From NCBI GenBank assembly GCA_946479185.1, contig CAMLFF010000238.1, positions 1 to 5,219 on the forward strand: a stretch of DNA of 5,219 nucleotides, in the 5' to 3' direction. The position numbers were made by a program, and so were the translations under genes. The notes below the pieces were generated by a model, which was given only the letters and a program-made list of their open reading frames with translations, was not told the origin of the DNA and did not search any database. Below are positions 1 to 5,219 of the stretch, one piece after another. Source of the DNA: an uncultured Sphingobium sp. Lineage in GTDB: Bacteria; Pseudomonadota; Alphaproteobacteria; Sphingomonadales; Sphingomonadaceae. Positions within the stretch are counted from its first letter, which is position 1. Each line of letters opens with the position of its first letter.

Positions 1-171
1 AACGATCTCACCATTGCCCGTGAGCCCGGCTCGATCGCGCTGCCACGGCGCGTTTTGCGAGAACGTCAAGGCTTGTGCCGGGTCTTCCTCCAGGCTGGCG
101 AAGAATGCCCGCCACTGCGGGTCGACGGTTTCAGGCTTCTCCAGGAACTGCGCATAAAGCTGCTCGATGAA
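1..171 (-). pseudogene. sucA: 2-oxoglutarate dehydrogenase E1 component, N-terminal fragment (joined to dusB 3' end)
   Basis: Read on the minus strand with codons starting at 171, 168 and so on, this stretch is open to the left edge. It encodes about 57 residues, including [20 protein letters not shown] followed by [11 protein letters not shown]. This is the N-terminal helical segment of SucA (E1 of the 2-oxoglutarate dehydrogenase complex, TCA cycle); the E. coli protein has the corresponding WIEQLYEDFL..DSVDANWR. In SucA this segment helps anchor E1 to the E2 core. The usual first ~20 residues (the S-[FY]-L-.-G-A-N region) and the start codon are missing. In their place the frame reads back into the DusB C-terminus (..MLERFYAPF). 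The rest of the protein would lie beyond the window. The identification is strong from sequence. Whether the join exists in a genome is doubtful; a chimeric read or misassembly is the simplest explanation. Confidence 0.8.
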
Positions 172-1145
172 GGGCGCATAGAAGCGTTCCAGCATATCGA
201 TGACCTGCCCGGCCTCCGGAACCGATTCACTTTGTTACGGAATTCGGCCGAGCCCGGCAGGCCCTTGGTGTACCAGCCCAGATGCTTGCGGGCCATGTTG
301 ACGCCCGTAACGTCGCCATAATGGTCGAGCATCGCGCGATAATGCTCTATGATCATGTGATATTGTTCTTCGATGTCGGGATCGGCACGCACGTCGCCTG
401 TCGTGAGCGCCTGCATGACCTGGCCGAGCAGCCAGGGCCGCCCATAAGCGCCACGCCCAATCATCACACCATCAGCGCCACTCAGCTCAAGCGCCGCGCG
501 TGCGTCCTCTATCGAGCAAATGTCGCCATTCACGATGACTGGGAGCGTTACGGCCTCTTTCACCTTGCGCACAAAAGCCCAATCCGCGCTGCCTTTATAC
601 ATCTGGTTACGGGTGCGGCCATGCACGGTGATGAGCTTGGCGCCCAGATCCTGCGCGATGTGCGCCAACTCTGGCGCATTGAGCGCATCATGGCACCAGC
701 CCATGCGCATCTTTACCGTGACCGGCACATCGACGGCTTCCACCGTCGCCCTGATGAGGCTCGCCGCGAGCGGCAGGTCCCGCATCAATGCCGATCCTGC
801 ATCGCCATTGACGACCTTCTTGACCGGGCAGCCCATATTGATGTCGATAATCGCGGCGCCGCGGTCCGCATTCAGCTTGGCAGCTTCCGCCATCTCGGCG
901 GGCTGGCAACCGGCAAGCTGGAGGGAGACGGGCTCCTCGACGGGATGCCATGCTGCCTTCTGCAGCGATTGACGCGTCTCACGGATCATCGCGGGCGATG
1001 CGATCATCTCGGTCACATTCAATCCTGATCCATAGCGCCGCACCAGCGTGCGGAACGGCATGTCGGTCACACCAGTCATGGGCGCGAGGATCACCGGCGT
1101 CTCGATTTTCACCGGGCCGATATGGATTGGCTTCAGCGTGGTCAT
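66..1145 (-). CDS. dusB: tRNA-dihydrouridine synthase DusB (NifR3 family), 3' end frameshifted
   Basis: This flavoenzyme uses NADPH to reduce specific uridines in the tRNA D-loop to dihydrouridine. The start at 1145 gives [10 protein letters not shown], a family-like N-terminus; the open frame continues upstream to 1358, but that extension has no homology. Visible motifs are the FMN-barrel [12 protein letters not shown] (21-32), the active-site loop NMGCPVKK with catalytic Cys106, VHGRTR (174-179), NGDI (206-209) and [10 protein letters not shown] (229-238). The C-terminal helical domain has [20 protein letters not shown] ending at residue 304. Coding follows the family to F309 (bases 221-219). 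The remaining 50 residues to the stop at 66 are rich in Ser and Arg and are out of frame. Adding one base near 218 restores [16 protein letters not shown], a typical DusB tail. The ribosome-binding site is weak (GAGACC just before ATG). In Rhodobacter capsulatus the homologue nifR3 precedes ntrB-ntrC; here the downstream sequence is sucA instead. DusB is preferred over DusA/DusC on motif style. Confidence 0.88.
   Translation of the reverse strand: MTTLKPIHIGPVKIETPVILAPMTGVTDMPFRTLVRRYGSGLNVTEMIASPAMIRETRQSLQKAAWHPVEEPVSLQLAGCQPAEMAEAAKLNADRGAAIIDINMGCPVKKVVNGDAGSALMRDLPLAASLIRATVEAVDVPVTVKMRMGWCHDALNAPELAHIAQDLGAKLITVHGRTRNQMYKGSADWAFVRKVKEAVTLPVIVNGDICSIEDARAALELSGADGVMIGRGAYGRPWLLGQVMQALTTGDVRADPDIEEQYHMIIEHYRAMLDHYGDVTGVNMARKHLGWYTKGLPGSAEFRNKVNRFRRPGRSSICWNASMRPSSSSFMRSSWRSLKPSTRSGGHSSPAWRKTRHKP
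214..221 (-). other. dusB: one-base frameshift site in dusB
   Basis: On the minus strand the sequence TTCCGGAGG spans the end of homology in the main DusB frame. Reading it as TTCCCGGAGG (a run of three C instead of two) gives [20 protein letters not shown] without a break. Without the extra C the frame turns into low-quality Arg/Ser-rich sequence and stops at 66. A single missing C in a short run fits either a base-calling or consensus error or a real deletion. The sequence alone cannot tell which. Confidence 0.75.
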
Positions 1146-1291
1146 GGTCTCTATGCCTAAAAAACAGGCAGGGCCTTTAGCGCGAATGGGCTGGCCGGGC
1201 AAGCGAAGGGGCGGGACTGGTGCTCGCCTGACCCCGCCCCACCGCATCAGGCGGTAGGTTTCGACAGAGAATTGAGCTAAGCGCCCTCCCC
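1146..1291. promoter_or_regulatory. divergent intergenic region between dusB and ispDF, with small inverted repeats
   Basis: These 146 bases separate the outward-reading starts of dusB and ispDF, so promoters for both must lie here or close by. I see no convincing -35/-10 pair for either. Three perfect inverted repeats are visible. TGCCT/AGGCA (1154-1158 and 1166-1170, 7-base A-rich loop) lies in the dusB leader. GGGGCGGG/CCCGCCCC (1208-1215 and 1233-1240, 17-base loop) and ACCGC/GCGGT (1241-1245 and 1251-1255, 5-base loop) lie immediately side by side ahead of ispDF. None is followed by a T-run, so they do not look like terminators. Their function is unknown. Confidence 0.4.
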
Positions 1292-2488
1292 ATGTCGTCC
1301 GCCCCGCCCAACCCCGTTCGCATTGCCGCAATCCTTCTTGCCGGTGGCACCGGATCACGCAGTGGCGCGCAGCAGCCCAAGCAATTCCGTCTGCTTGCTG
1401 GACGCGCCGTGCTGGCCCACTCCCTGCAAGCGTTGCGCGATCATCCGGATGTGAGCGATGTCATGATCGTGATACTTGAGGGCGTGGAGGATGAAACGAG
1501 GAACGCACTTGGCGATCTTGCTCGGGACGCGCGGTTCACGGCCGGCGGGTCAACCCGGCGGCTCTCGGTCTCCAACGCCATCACGGCGCTGGAAGAGAGC
1601 GAATCGCCACCTTCGCATATCCTTATTCATGACAGCGCTCGTCCTATCCTTCCCGCGCAGGTGATCGACCGGCTGATCGCGGCCCTGGCTTCCGGCGCAA
1701 AGGGTGCGATGCCAGTGCTGCCTGTCGCTGACACCTTGGTCGTCGATCAAGAAAGCGTATCGGGTGAAGCGGTGGATCGCTCGACCCTGCGCCGCGTGCA
1801 AACCCCTCAGGCCTTCGCATTTGAGGCGATCGCAGCCGCCCATCGCAACTGGAGCGGATCAGAAGAGCCAACGGACGACGCCCAGATGCTCAGAGCGACT
1901 GGCGCACAAATCGCGTTAGTTGAGGGTGATGCGCAGCTCGAGAAAATCACCTACCCCGGCGATCATGAGAGGATGGAGCGGCAATTGTCAGCGCAATTAA
2001 TCAGCCGCACAGGCATGGGGTTTGATGTGCATCGCCTTGTGTCTGGTGAAGATCTCTGGCTCTGCGGCGTGCAGGTTCCTCACACGCATGGCCTCGCCGG
2101 TCACAGCGACGCAGACGTCGCGATCCATGCTCTTGTCGATGCGATTCTGGGCGCGCTTGCCGAGGGAGACATTGGCAGCCATTTCCCTCCGAGCGACCCC
2201 CAATGGCGCGGAGCGCGATCCGATCGCTTTCTTGCCTTTGCGATGGAGCGGGTGGCGGCGCGGGGTGGCCTTCTCGATCATGCCGATGTCACAATCATAT
2301 GCGAAGCGCCCAAAATCGGCCCGCACCGTGATGCCATGCGCCAGCGCCTTGCTCAGATCATGGGCGTTGGCCTGTCACAGATCAGCGTGAAGGCCACCAC
2401 AACCGAGCGCCTTGGCCTCACTGGCCGGGGCGAGGGAATTGCCGCTCAAGCCATCGCAACGCTGCGCTTGCCCGAAAACCAAGGCTGA
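1292..2488 (+). CDS. ispDF: bifunctional IspD/IspF: MEP cytidylyltransferase and MEcPP synthase
   Basis: One 398-residue polypeptide carries two enzymes of the non-mevalonate (MEP) isoprenoid pathway. IspD (about 1-235) joins 2-C-methyl-D-erythritol 4-phosphate to CTP. It shows [18 protein letters not shown] (15-32) with the conserved Arg23 and Lys30, GGSTRRLSV (85-93), HDSARP (113-118), VQTPQAF (169-175) and Lys218 in LEKITYPGD. IspF (about 239-395) cyclises CDP-ME 2-phosphate to MEcPP. It shows GMGFDVHRL with metal ligands Asp245 and His247, [11 protein letters not shown] with the third ligand His279, [12 protein letters not shown] (292-303) and [16 protein letters not shown] (367-382). All key residues are present, so both halves should work. 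The middle enzyme, IspE, is not in this window. Such fusions are established in alphaproteobacteria and in Campylobacter. The ATG at 1292 is the only ATG ahead of the IspD nucleotide motif, but no clear Shine-Dalgarno precedes it. Confidence 0.96.
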   Translation: MSSAPPNPVRIAAILLAGGTGSRSGAQQPKQFRLLAGRAVLAHSLQALRDHPDVSDVMIVILEGVEDETRNALGDLARDARFTAGGSTRRLSVSNAITALEESESPPSHILIHDSARPILPAQVIDRLIAALASGAKGAMPVLPVADTLVVDQESVSGEAVDRSTLRRVQTPQAFAFEAIAAAHRNWSGSEEPTDDAQMLRATGAQIALVEGDAQLEKITYPGDHERMERQLSAQLISRTGMGFDVHRLVSGEDLWLCGVQVPHTHGLAGHSDADVAIHALVDAILGALAEGDIGSHFPPSDPQWRGARSDRFLAFAMERVAARGGLLDHADVTIICEAPKIGPHRDAMRQRLAQIMGVGLSQISVKATTTERLGLTGRGEGIAAQAIATLRLPENQG

Positions 2489-2495
2489 GCCTTTT
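2481..2495 (+). terminator. possible weak terminator at the ispDF stop
   Basis: AAGGC/GCCTT forms a 5-bp stem around the loop TGA, which is the ispDF stop codon itself, and it runs into TTTT (2492-2495). The shape resembles a small intrinsic terminator, but the stem is short, and pncC follows on the same strand 104 bases later. It could equally be chance or allow readthrough. Confidence 0.25.
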
Positions 2496-2592
2496 AAGAC
2501 TTGCCCGTCAGCGCACAGTTTCAGTTTGAGACGAGCGCGATAGCGTTAAAGCGATTGGCATTTCAGCCTGATAAGCCCATGCAAGGTCCATC

Positions 2593-3129
2593 ATGACAGG
2601 AATTTCTCACGATAATCAGATGCTTCTGCCACAGGAGCTTGTCGATATGGCGCGCAAGGTCATTGAGGCCAACGCCGCGATTGGGCGCCACTTTTCCGTA
2701 GCGGAAAGCTGCACGGGCGGACTGGTCTCAGCAGCGCTGACGGAGATTCCGGGCTGCTCCGCCGTGTTCGAAGCCGGATTCGTGACCTACTCGAACGCGC
2801 AGAAGAACAGCGTGCTCGGCGTAGCCTATGATGTGCTGGATACGTTCGGCGCCGTCTCGATCGCGACGGCGTGGGCAATGGCGAAGGGCGCGCTGGATCG
2901 TACGGGCGCGGATGTAGCCGTATCGATCACCGGAATCGCCGGACCGGATGGCGGGACCGAGCTGAAGCCTGTCGGCACTGTGGTCTTTGCCCGCGCCGAG
3001 CAGGGCAAGTCGGATGAAGATGCCGTCGCGGATCTACGTCATTTTGAGGATAAGGGCCGCGCCCATATCCGGCTTCAAGCAGCGCTATGTGCGCTCGAAC
3101 TGCTGATGCCGGAATCGCCCGCCGCATAA
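2593..3129 (+). CDS. pncC: CinA-family nicotinamide-nucleotide amidohydrolase (PncC type)
   Basis: This 178-residue protein is the stand-alone CinA C-terminal domain. It lacks the MoCF-like N-terminal half of full-length CinA. PncC deamidates NMN to nicotinate mononucleotide in pyridine nucleotide recycling. Family motifs are VAESCTGGLVSAALT (36-50) with the presumed nucleophile Ser39, FVTYSNAQKNSVLGV (63-77) with the conserved Tyr66 and Lys71, GAVS (86-89), SITGIAGPDGG (111-121) and KPVGTVVFA (125-133). Position 90, commonly Glu after GAVS in the family, is Ile here. The start at 2593 is favoured by AAGG at 2583-2586 with a 6-base spacing; the ATG at 2620 would give a more family-typical N-terminus but has no such site. 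The last 55 bases overlap ratA on the opposite strand. Older annotation may name it competence-damage protein CinA. Confidence 0.9.
   Translation: MTGISHDNQMLLPQELVDMARKVIEANAAIGRHFSVAESCTGGLVSAALTEIPGCSAVFEAGFVTYSNAQKNSVLGVAYDVLDTFGAVSIATAWAMAKGALDRTGADVAVSITGIAGPDGGTELKPVGTVVFARAEQGKSDEDAVADLRHFEDKGRAHIRLQAALCALELLMPESPAA
3075..3129. other. 55-bp convergent (tail-to-tail) overlap of pncC and ratA
   Basis: The pncC stop (3127-3129, +) lies inside ratA, and the ratA stop (3077-3075, -) lies inside pncC. The shared bases encode the last ~17 residues of each protein. For ratA this is the low-complexity tail beyond the START fold; for pncC it is the end of the last helix plus a short tail. There is no room for a separate terminator between the two genes, so the transcripts must overlap at their 3' ends. 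Confidence 0.9.
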
Positions 3130-3551
3130 AGCTCGGCTGCGCGCGTCTCGAAGGCGCCGATCATCTTGCGGAGCGCCCGGTCGAACACCTGACCTGCCAG
3201 CATCTCGAACATGCGATTCTTGAACGCGAAATCGACCTCGAAATCGATAATCACGCCGCCTTCTCCATCGGGACGGAAGCGCCAGTCGTTGGAGAGGTGC
3301 TTGAGCGGCCCATCGACATAATCGACATGCACATGGGTTGGCCGCTCTTTGATGACGCGGGAGGTGAAGGTCTCGCGCAGGCTTTTGAAGCCCACGATCA
3401 TATCCGCCACCATCTCGGTTTCGCTATCGGAGCGCACACGCATTGCGGCAATCCAGGGCAGGAATTCCGGGTAAGAGTCAACATCCGCAACCAGATCGAA
3501 CATCTGCTCGGGTGTGTAGGGCAAGTGTCTCGTTTCGCTGTGACGGGGCAT
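3075..3551 (-). CDS. ratA: START-domain RatA/COQ10-like protein
   Basis: This 158-residue single-domain protein belongs to the polyketide cyclase/START family that includes E. coli RatA and yeast Coq10. Coq10-type proteins bind ubiquinone and support respiration. E. coli RatA has also been reported to block 70S ribosome assembly; no partner RatB is visible here, so the respiratory role is the better guess. The sequence shows the N-terminal HLPYTPEQMFDLVADVDSYP (9-28), EFLPW, VGFKSLRETFTSRV (54-67), the segment VDYVDGPLKHLSNDWRF (76-92) and the C-terminal helix MFEMLAGQVFDRALRKMIGA (114-133). The final ~17 residues form a Ser/Ala-rich, probably unstructured tail. The start ATG shares its A with the lipA stop (TGATG at 3553-3549), with GAG six bases upstream, indicating translational coupling to lipA. 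The tail coding region overlaps the 3' end of pncC on the opposite strand. Confidence 0.92.
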   Translation of the reverse strand: MPRHSETRHLPYTPEQMFDLVADVDSYPEFLPWIAAMRVRSDSETEMVADMIVGFKSLRETFTSRVIKERPTHVHVDYVDGPLKHLSNDWRFRPDGEGGVIIDFEVDFAFKNRMFEMLAGQVFDRALRKMIGAFETRAAELYAAGDSGISSSSAHSAA

Positions 3552-4513
3552 CAGATGCTCAATATATCGCGCGGGCGCTCAGCCGTTGCGGCGTTTTTCT
3601 TAGCCAACGCTGCCTCGCGGGATGCGCGCATTTCGGCAAAGTCCTTACCGGCATGATAGCTGGAGCGGGTGAGCGGGCTCGCTGCGACCTGCAGAAAGCC
3701 TTTTGCACGCGCGATAGAGCCATAAGCCTTGAAGGCATCGGGCGTCACGAACTCAGCGACAGCGGCATGTTTGGGCGTCGGGCGCAAATATTGCCCCATT
3801 GTGAGGAAGTCCACGTCGGCACAGCGCATGTCGTCCATCACCTGATGGATTTCCAACCGCTGCTCGCCAAGGCCGAGCATTACGCCGGACTTTGTGAAGA
3901 TTGATGGATCGAGTTTTTTCACCATTTCCAGCAATCGCAGTGAGGCATAGTAGCGCGCGCCCGGTCGAATCGTGGGGTAGAGCCGCGGCACCGTTTCCAG
4001 GTTGTGATTATAGACATCGGGCCGGGCTGCGACGATCGCTTCAACGGCGGCTTCATGCTTGTTCCGGAAATCGGGCGTCAGAATCTCGATGGTCGTGAGC
4101 GGCGTCGTGCGACGCAGCGCCTCGATCACCTTCACAAACTGCTTGGCACCGCCGTCGGCCAGATCGTCCCGATCAACCGACGTCACCACGATATGCTCCA
4201 GACCCATCTCGGCGCAGGCATCGGCCAAATTCTGCGGTTCGTTCACATCTACCGCACGCGGCATTCCGGTCTTCACATTGCAAAAGGCGCAGGCCCGCGT
4301 GCAGGTGTCGCCAAGGATCATTACCGTGGCGTGCTTCTTGGTCCAGCACTCGCCGATATTTGGGCAGGCTGCTTCTTCGCACACCGTCGCGAGGCCTTTT
4401 TCGCGCATAAGCTTGCGTGTCGCCTCATATCCGGCACTCACCGGCGCCTTGACGCGAATCCAGTCTGGCTTGCGGAGCCCGAGGCCGCGTGGATCGGACG
4501 AGAGATCGTTCAT
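3551..4513 (-). CDS. lipA: lipoyl synthase LipA
   Basis: This 320-residue radical SAM enzyme inserts two sulfurs into octanoyl groups carried on E2 subunits and GcvH, making the lipoyl cofactor of pyruvate and 2-oxoglutarate dehydrogenases. The auxiliary [4Fe-4S] cluster motif is [12 protein letters not shown] (Cys45, 50, 56). The radical SAM cluster motif is CTRACAFC (Cys71, 75, 78). The C-terminal [10 protein letters not shown] (283-292) supplies the Ser ligand of the auxiliary cluster. [13 protein letters not shown] (111-123), YNHNLETV (168-175) and [10 protein letters not shown] (208-217) are also present, so the enzyme looks complete. The ATG at 4513 gives [20 protein letters not shown], matching the family. 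The frame is open for 25 more codons to 4588, but that would run into the divergent carbonic anhydrase start. ratA follows with a one-base stop/start overlap. Lipoylation serves the same dehydrogenase complex as the sucA fragment at the left edge, but that join is suspect and should not be read as gene clustering. Confidence 0.97.
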   Translation of the reverse strand: MNDLSSDPRGLGLRKPDWIRVKAPVSAGYEATRKLMREKGLATVCEEAACPNIGECWTKKHATVMILGDTCTRACAFCNVKTGMPRAVDVNEPQNLADACAEMGLEHIVVTSVDRDDLADGGAKQFVKVIEALRRTTPLTTIEILTPDFRNKHEAAVEAIVAARPDVYNHNLETVPRLYPTIRPGARYYASLRLLEMVKKLDPSIFTKSGVMLGLGEQRLEIHQVMDDMRCADVDFLTMGQYLRPTPKHAAVAEFVTPDAFKAYGSIARAKGFLQVAASPLTRSSYHAGKDFAEMRASREAALAKKNAATAERPRDILSI

Positions 4514-4578
4514 CGAGCCCAGATAGCGATGAGAGAGACGGGTTGCCAGCCCCCACGATCTTGGGCAGACAAAATCGC
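4514..4578. promoter_or_regulatory. 65-bp divergent promoter region between lipA and carbonic anhydrase
   Basis: The starts of lipA (-) and the carbonic anhydrase gene (+) are only 65 bases apart, so their promoters must overlap here or extend into the neighbouring coding sequence. I could not find a convincing -35/-10 pair. TTGCCA at 4543-4548 resembles a -35 for the plus strand but has no good -10 at the right distance. No operator-like palindrome is evident. Confidence 0.4.
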
Positions 4579-5183
4579 ATGGCAACATTCACAGACATGC
4601 TGGACGGCTACCGGCGCTTTCGCAATCGCGAGTGGGCGGAAGAGCGCACGCGCTGGGCAGAATTGAGCGCGGGCCAGAGCCCTCGCGTCATGATCATTGC
4701 CTGTTCGGATAGTCGAGTCGACCCTACCCAGATTTTCGATACTAATCCCGGCGAGGTCTTTGTCGTGCGCAATGTGGCTGCGTTGGTGCCACCGTTCGAG
4801 ACCAATCCCGGCCGTCATGGCGTTTCTGCAGCGGTCGAATTTGCCGTGCAGATGCTGGGTGTGAGCGAGGTTGTGGTGATGGGCCATGGGCTGTGCGGCG
4901 GCTGCAGCGCCGCCCTCACCCGCTCCATGCATGATGCGCCACATGGCGAAGGCGGCTTTATCGCCAACTGGATATCGCTGCTGGATGATGCGCGGGCGCA
5001 AGTGGTGGCGGAGCATGGCGAGGATCATGGCCCCGCCGCGTCGCGTGCGATGGAACTGGCCGCAGTTCGCGTGAGCCTTGAGAACCTGCGGAGCTTCCCA
5101 TGGATCAGGGAAAAGGAAGAGAGCGGCAAATTGTCGCTAAGGGGCGCCTTCTTTGCGATCTCGGACGGCGTGCTGCACATTCT
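4579..5183 (+). CDS. beta-class carbonic anhydrase, 3' end truncated by adapter sequence
   Basis: This zinc enzyme interconverts CO2 and bicarbonate, presumably in the cytoplasm as no signal peptide is seen. The zinc ligands and dyad are clear: ACSDSRVDP (41-49) with Cys42, Asp44 and Arg46, and GHGLCGG (102-108) with His103 and Cys106. VVRNVA (62-67) and [16 protein letters not shown] (80-95) are further family marks, and [16 protein letters not shown] (187-202) is the last natural stretch. The ATG at 4579 gives [15 protein letters not shown], a standard N-terminus; an open frame begins 30 codons earlier at 4489 but has no homology and overlaps lipA. Natural sequence ends at 5183. The following residues DRKSVV and the TAG at 5203-5205 are translated Illumina adapter, not protein. 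By family length perhaps ten to twenty residues are missing. It resembles the proteobacterial Can/CynT group, but with no cyanase context I leave the symbol empty. Confidence 0.94.
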
Positions 5184-5219
5184 AGATCGGAAGAGCGTCG
5201 TGTAGGGAAAGAGTGTAGA
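5184..5219 (+). other. Illumina TruSeq adapter contamination
   Basis: The last 36 bases begin with AGATCGGAAGAGC, the common TruSeq adapter core, and continue with GTCGTGTAGGGAAAGAGTGT, the standard adapter that is the reverse complement of the read-1 sequencing primer side, then AGA. The match is exact over its whole length as I know the adapter. The first A at 5184 is the usual A-tail/adapter base and completes a CTA codon with genomic CT at 5182-5183. This is synthetic library sequence left untrimmed at a contig end. It creates a false stop codon for the carbonic anhydrase. Confidence 0.98.

Noticed and set aside
282..1028. Long plus-strand open frame (248 codons) opposite dusB
   Set aside because: It is antisense to the clearly conserved DusB coding region. 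The protein is rich in His, Arg and Cys with no recognisable domain, as expected for a shadow frame in GC-rich DNA.
1146..1358. N-terminal extension of DusB (71 extra codons from 1358)
   Set aside because: The extension has no family similarity and would cover the divergent region and the start of isp[12 protein letters not shown] at 1145 is the natural start.
2526..2580. Promoter ahead of pncC (TTGAGA or TTGGCA with A/T-rich hexamers)
   Set aside because: None of the possible -35/-10 pairs has acceptable spacing, and the sigma-54-like TTGGCA lacks the downstream GC element.
3075..3551. RatA as a toxin of a type II toxin-antitoxin pair
   Set aside because: No RatB-like partner gene is adjacent, and the gene is coupled to lipA. 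The family name does not by itself show a toxin function.
4514..4588. LipA start at 4588 (25 extra residues, MLPCDFV..)
   Set aside because: It would overlap the carbonic anhydrase start, and the extra residues do not resemble LipA. The ATG at 4513 fits.
4004..4666. Plus-strand open frame (220 codons) opposite lipA
   Set aside because: It is antisense to lipA, whose cluster motifs are unambiguous, and it overlaps the start of the carbonic anhydrase in another frame. No domain is recognisable.
5184..5205. Natural stop and unusual C-terminal DRKSVV of the carbonic anhydrase
   Set aside because: These codons are Illumina adapter sequence.

Overview
This is a GC-rich window of ordinary core-metabolism genes from an alphaproteobacterium, most likely a member of the Sphingomonadales. 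The lineage call is inference. It rests on the fused IspDF, the dusB / ispDF / pncC / ratA / lipA gene set, and the style of the LipA and RatA sequences. I see no undescribed biological system here. The most unusual features are at the two ends, and both look like sequencing or assembly artefacts rather than biology.

Layout. From the left edge, the first ~170 bases (minus strand) encode the N-terminal part of the 2-oxoglutarate dehydrogenase E1 component (SucA), open to the edge. This runs straight into the 3' end of dusB (minus strand, start at 1145), which also carries a one-base frameshift near 216-219. A 146-bp divergent region with small hairpins separates dusB from ispDF (1292-2488, +). 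ispDF is a fused gene for two steps of the MEP isoprenoid pathway. After a 104-bp gap comes pncC, the stand-alone CinA C-terminal domain type (2593-3129, +). pncC converges on and overlaps by 55 bp with ratA (3075-3551, -), a START-domain/COQ10-like protein. ratA lies directly downstream of lipA (3551-4513, -, lipoyl synthase), with the stop and start codons sharing one base as TGATG. Divergent from lipA after 65 bp is a beta-carbonic anhydrase (4579 onward, +). It is cut at 5183 by 36 bases of Illumina TruSeq adapter (5184-5219).

How the genes relate. They serve separate housekeeping tasks: tRNA dihydrouridine formation (DusB), isopentenyl diphosphate precursors (IspDF), pyridine nucleotide salvage (PncC), ubiquinone/respiratory function (RatA), lipoate synthesis (LipA) and CO2/bicarbonate interconversion (carbonic anhydrase). 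lipA-ratA is almost certainly one translationally coupled unit. ispDF-pncC could be co-transcribed or separate. Apart from the two ends, coding is dense and continuous, with no mobile elements, tRNA, rRNA or CRISPR visible. No stretch over 300 bases lacks a gene.
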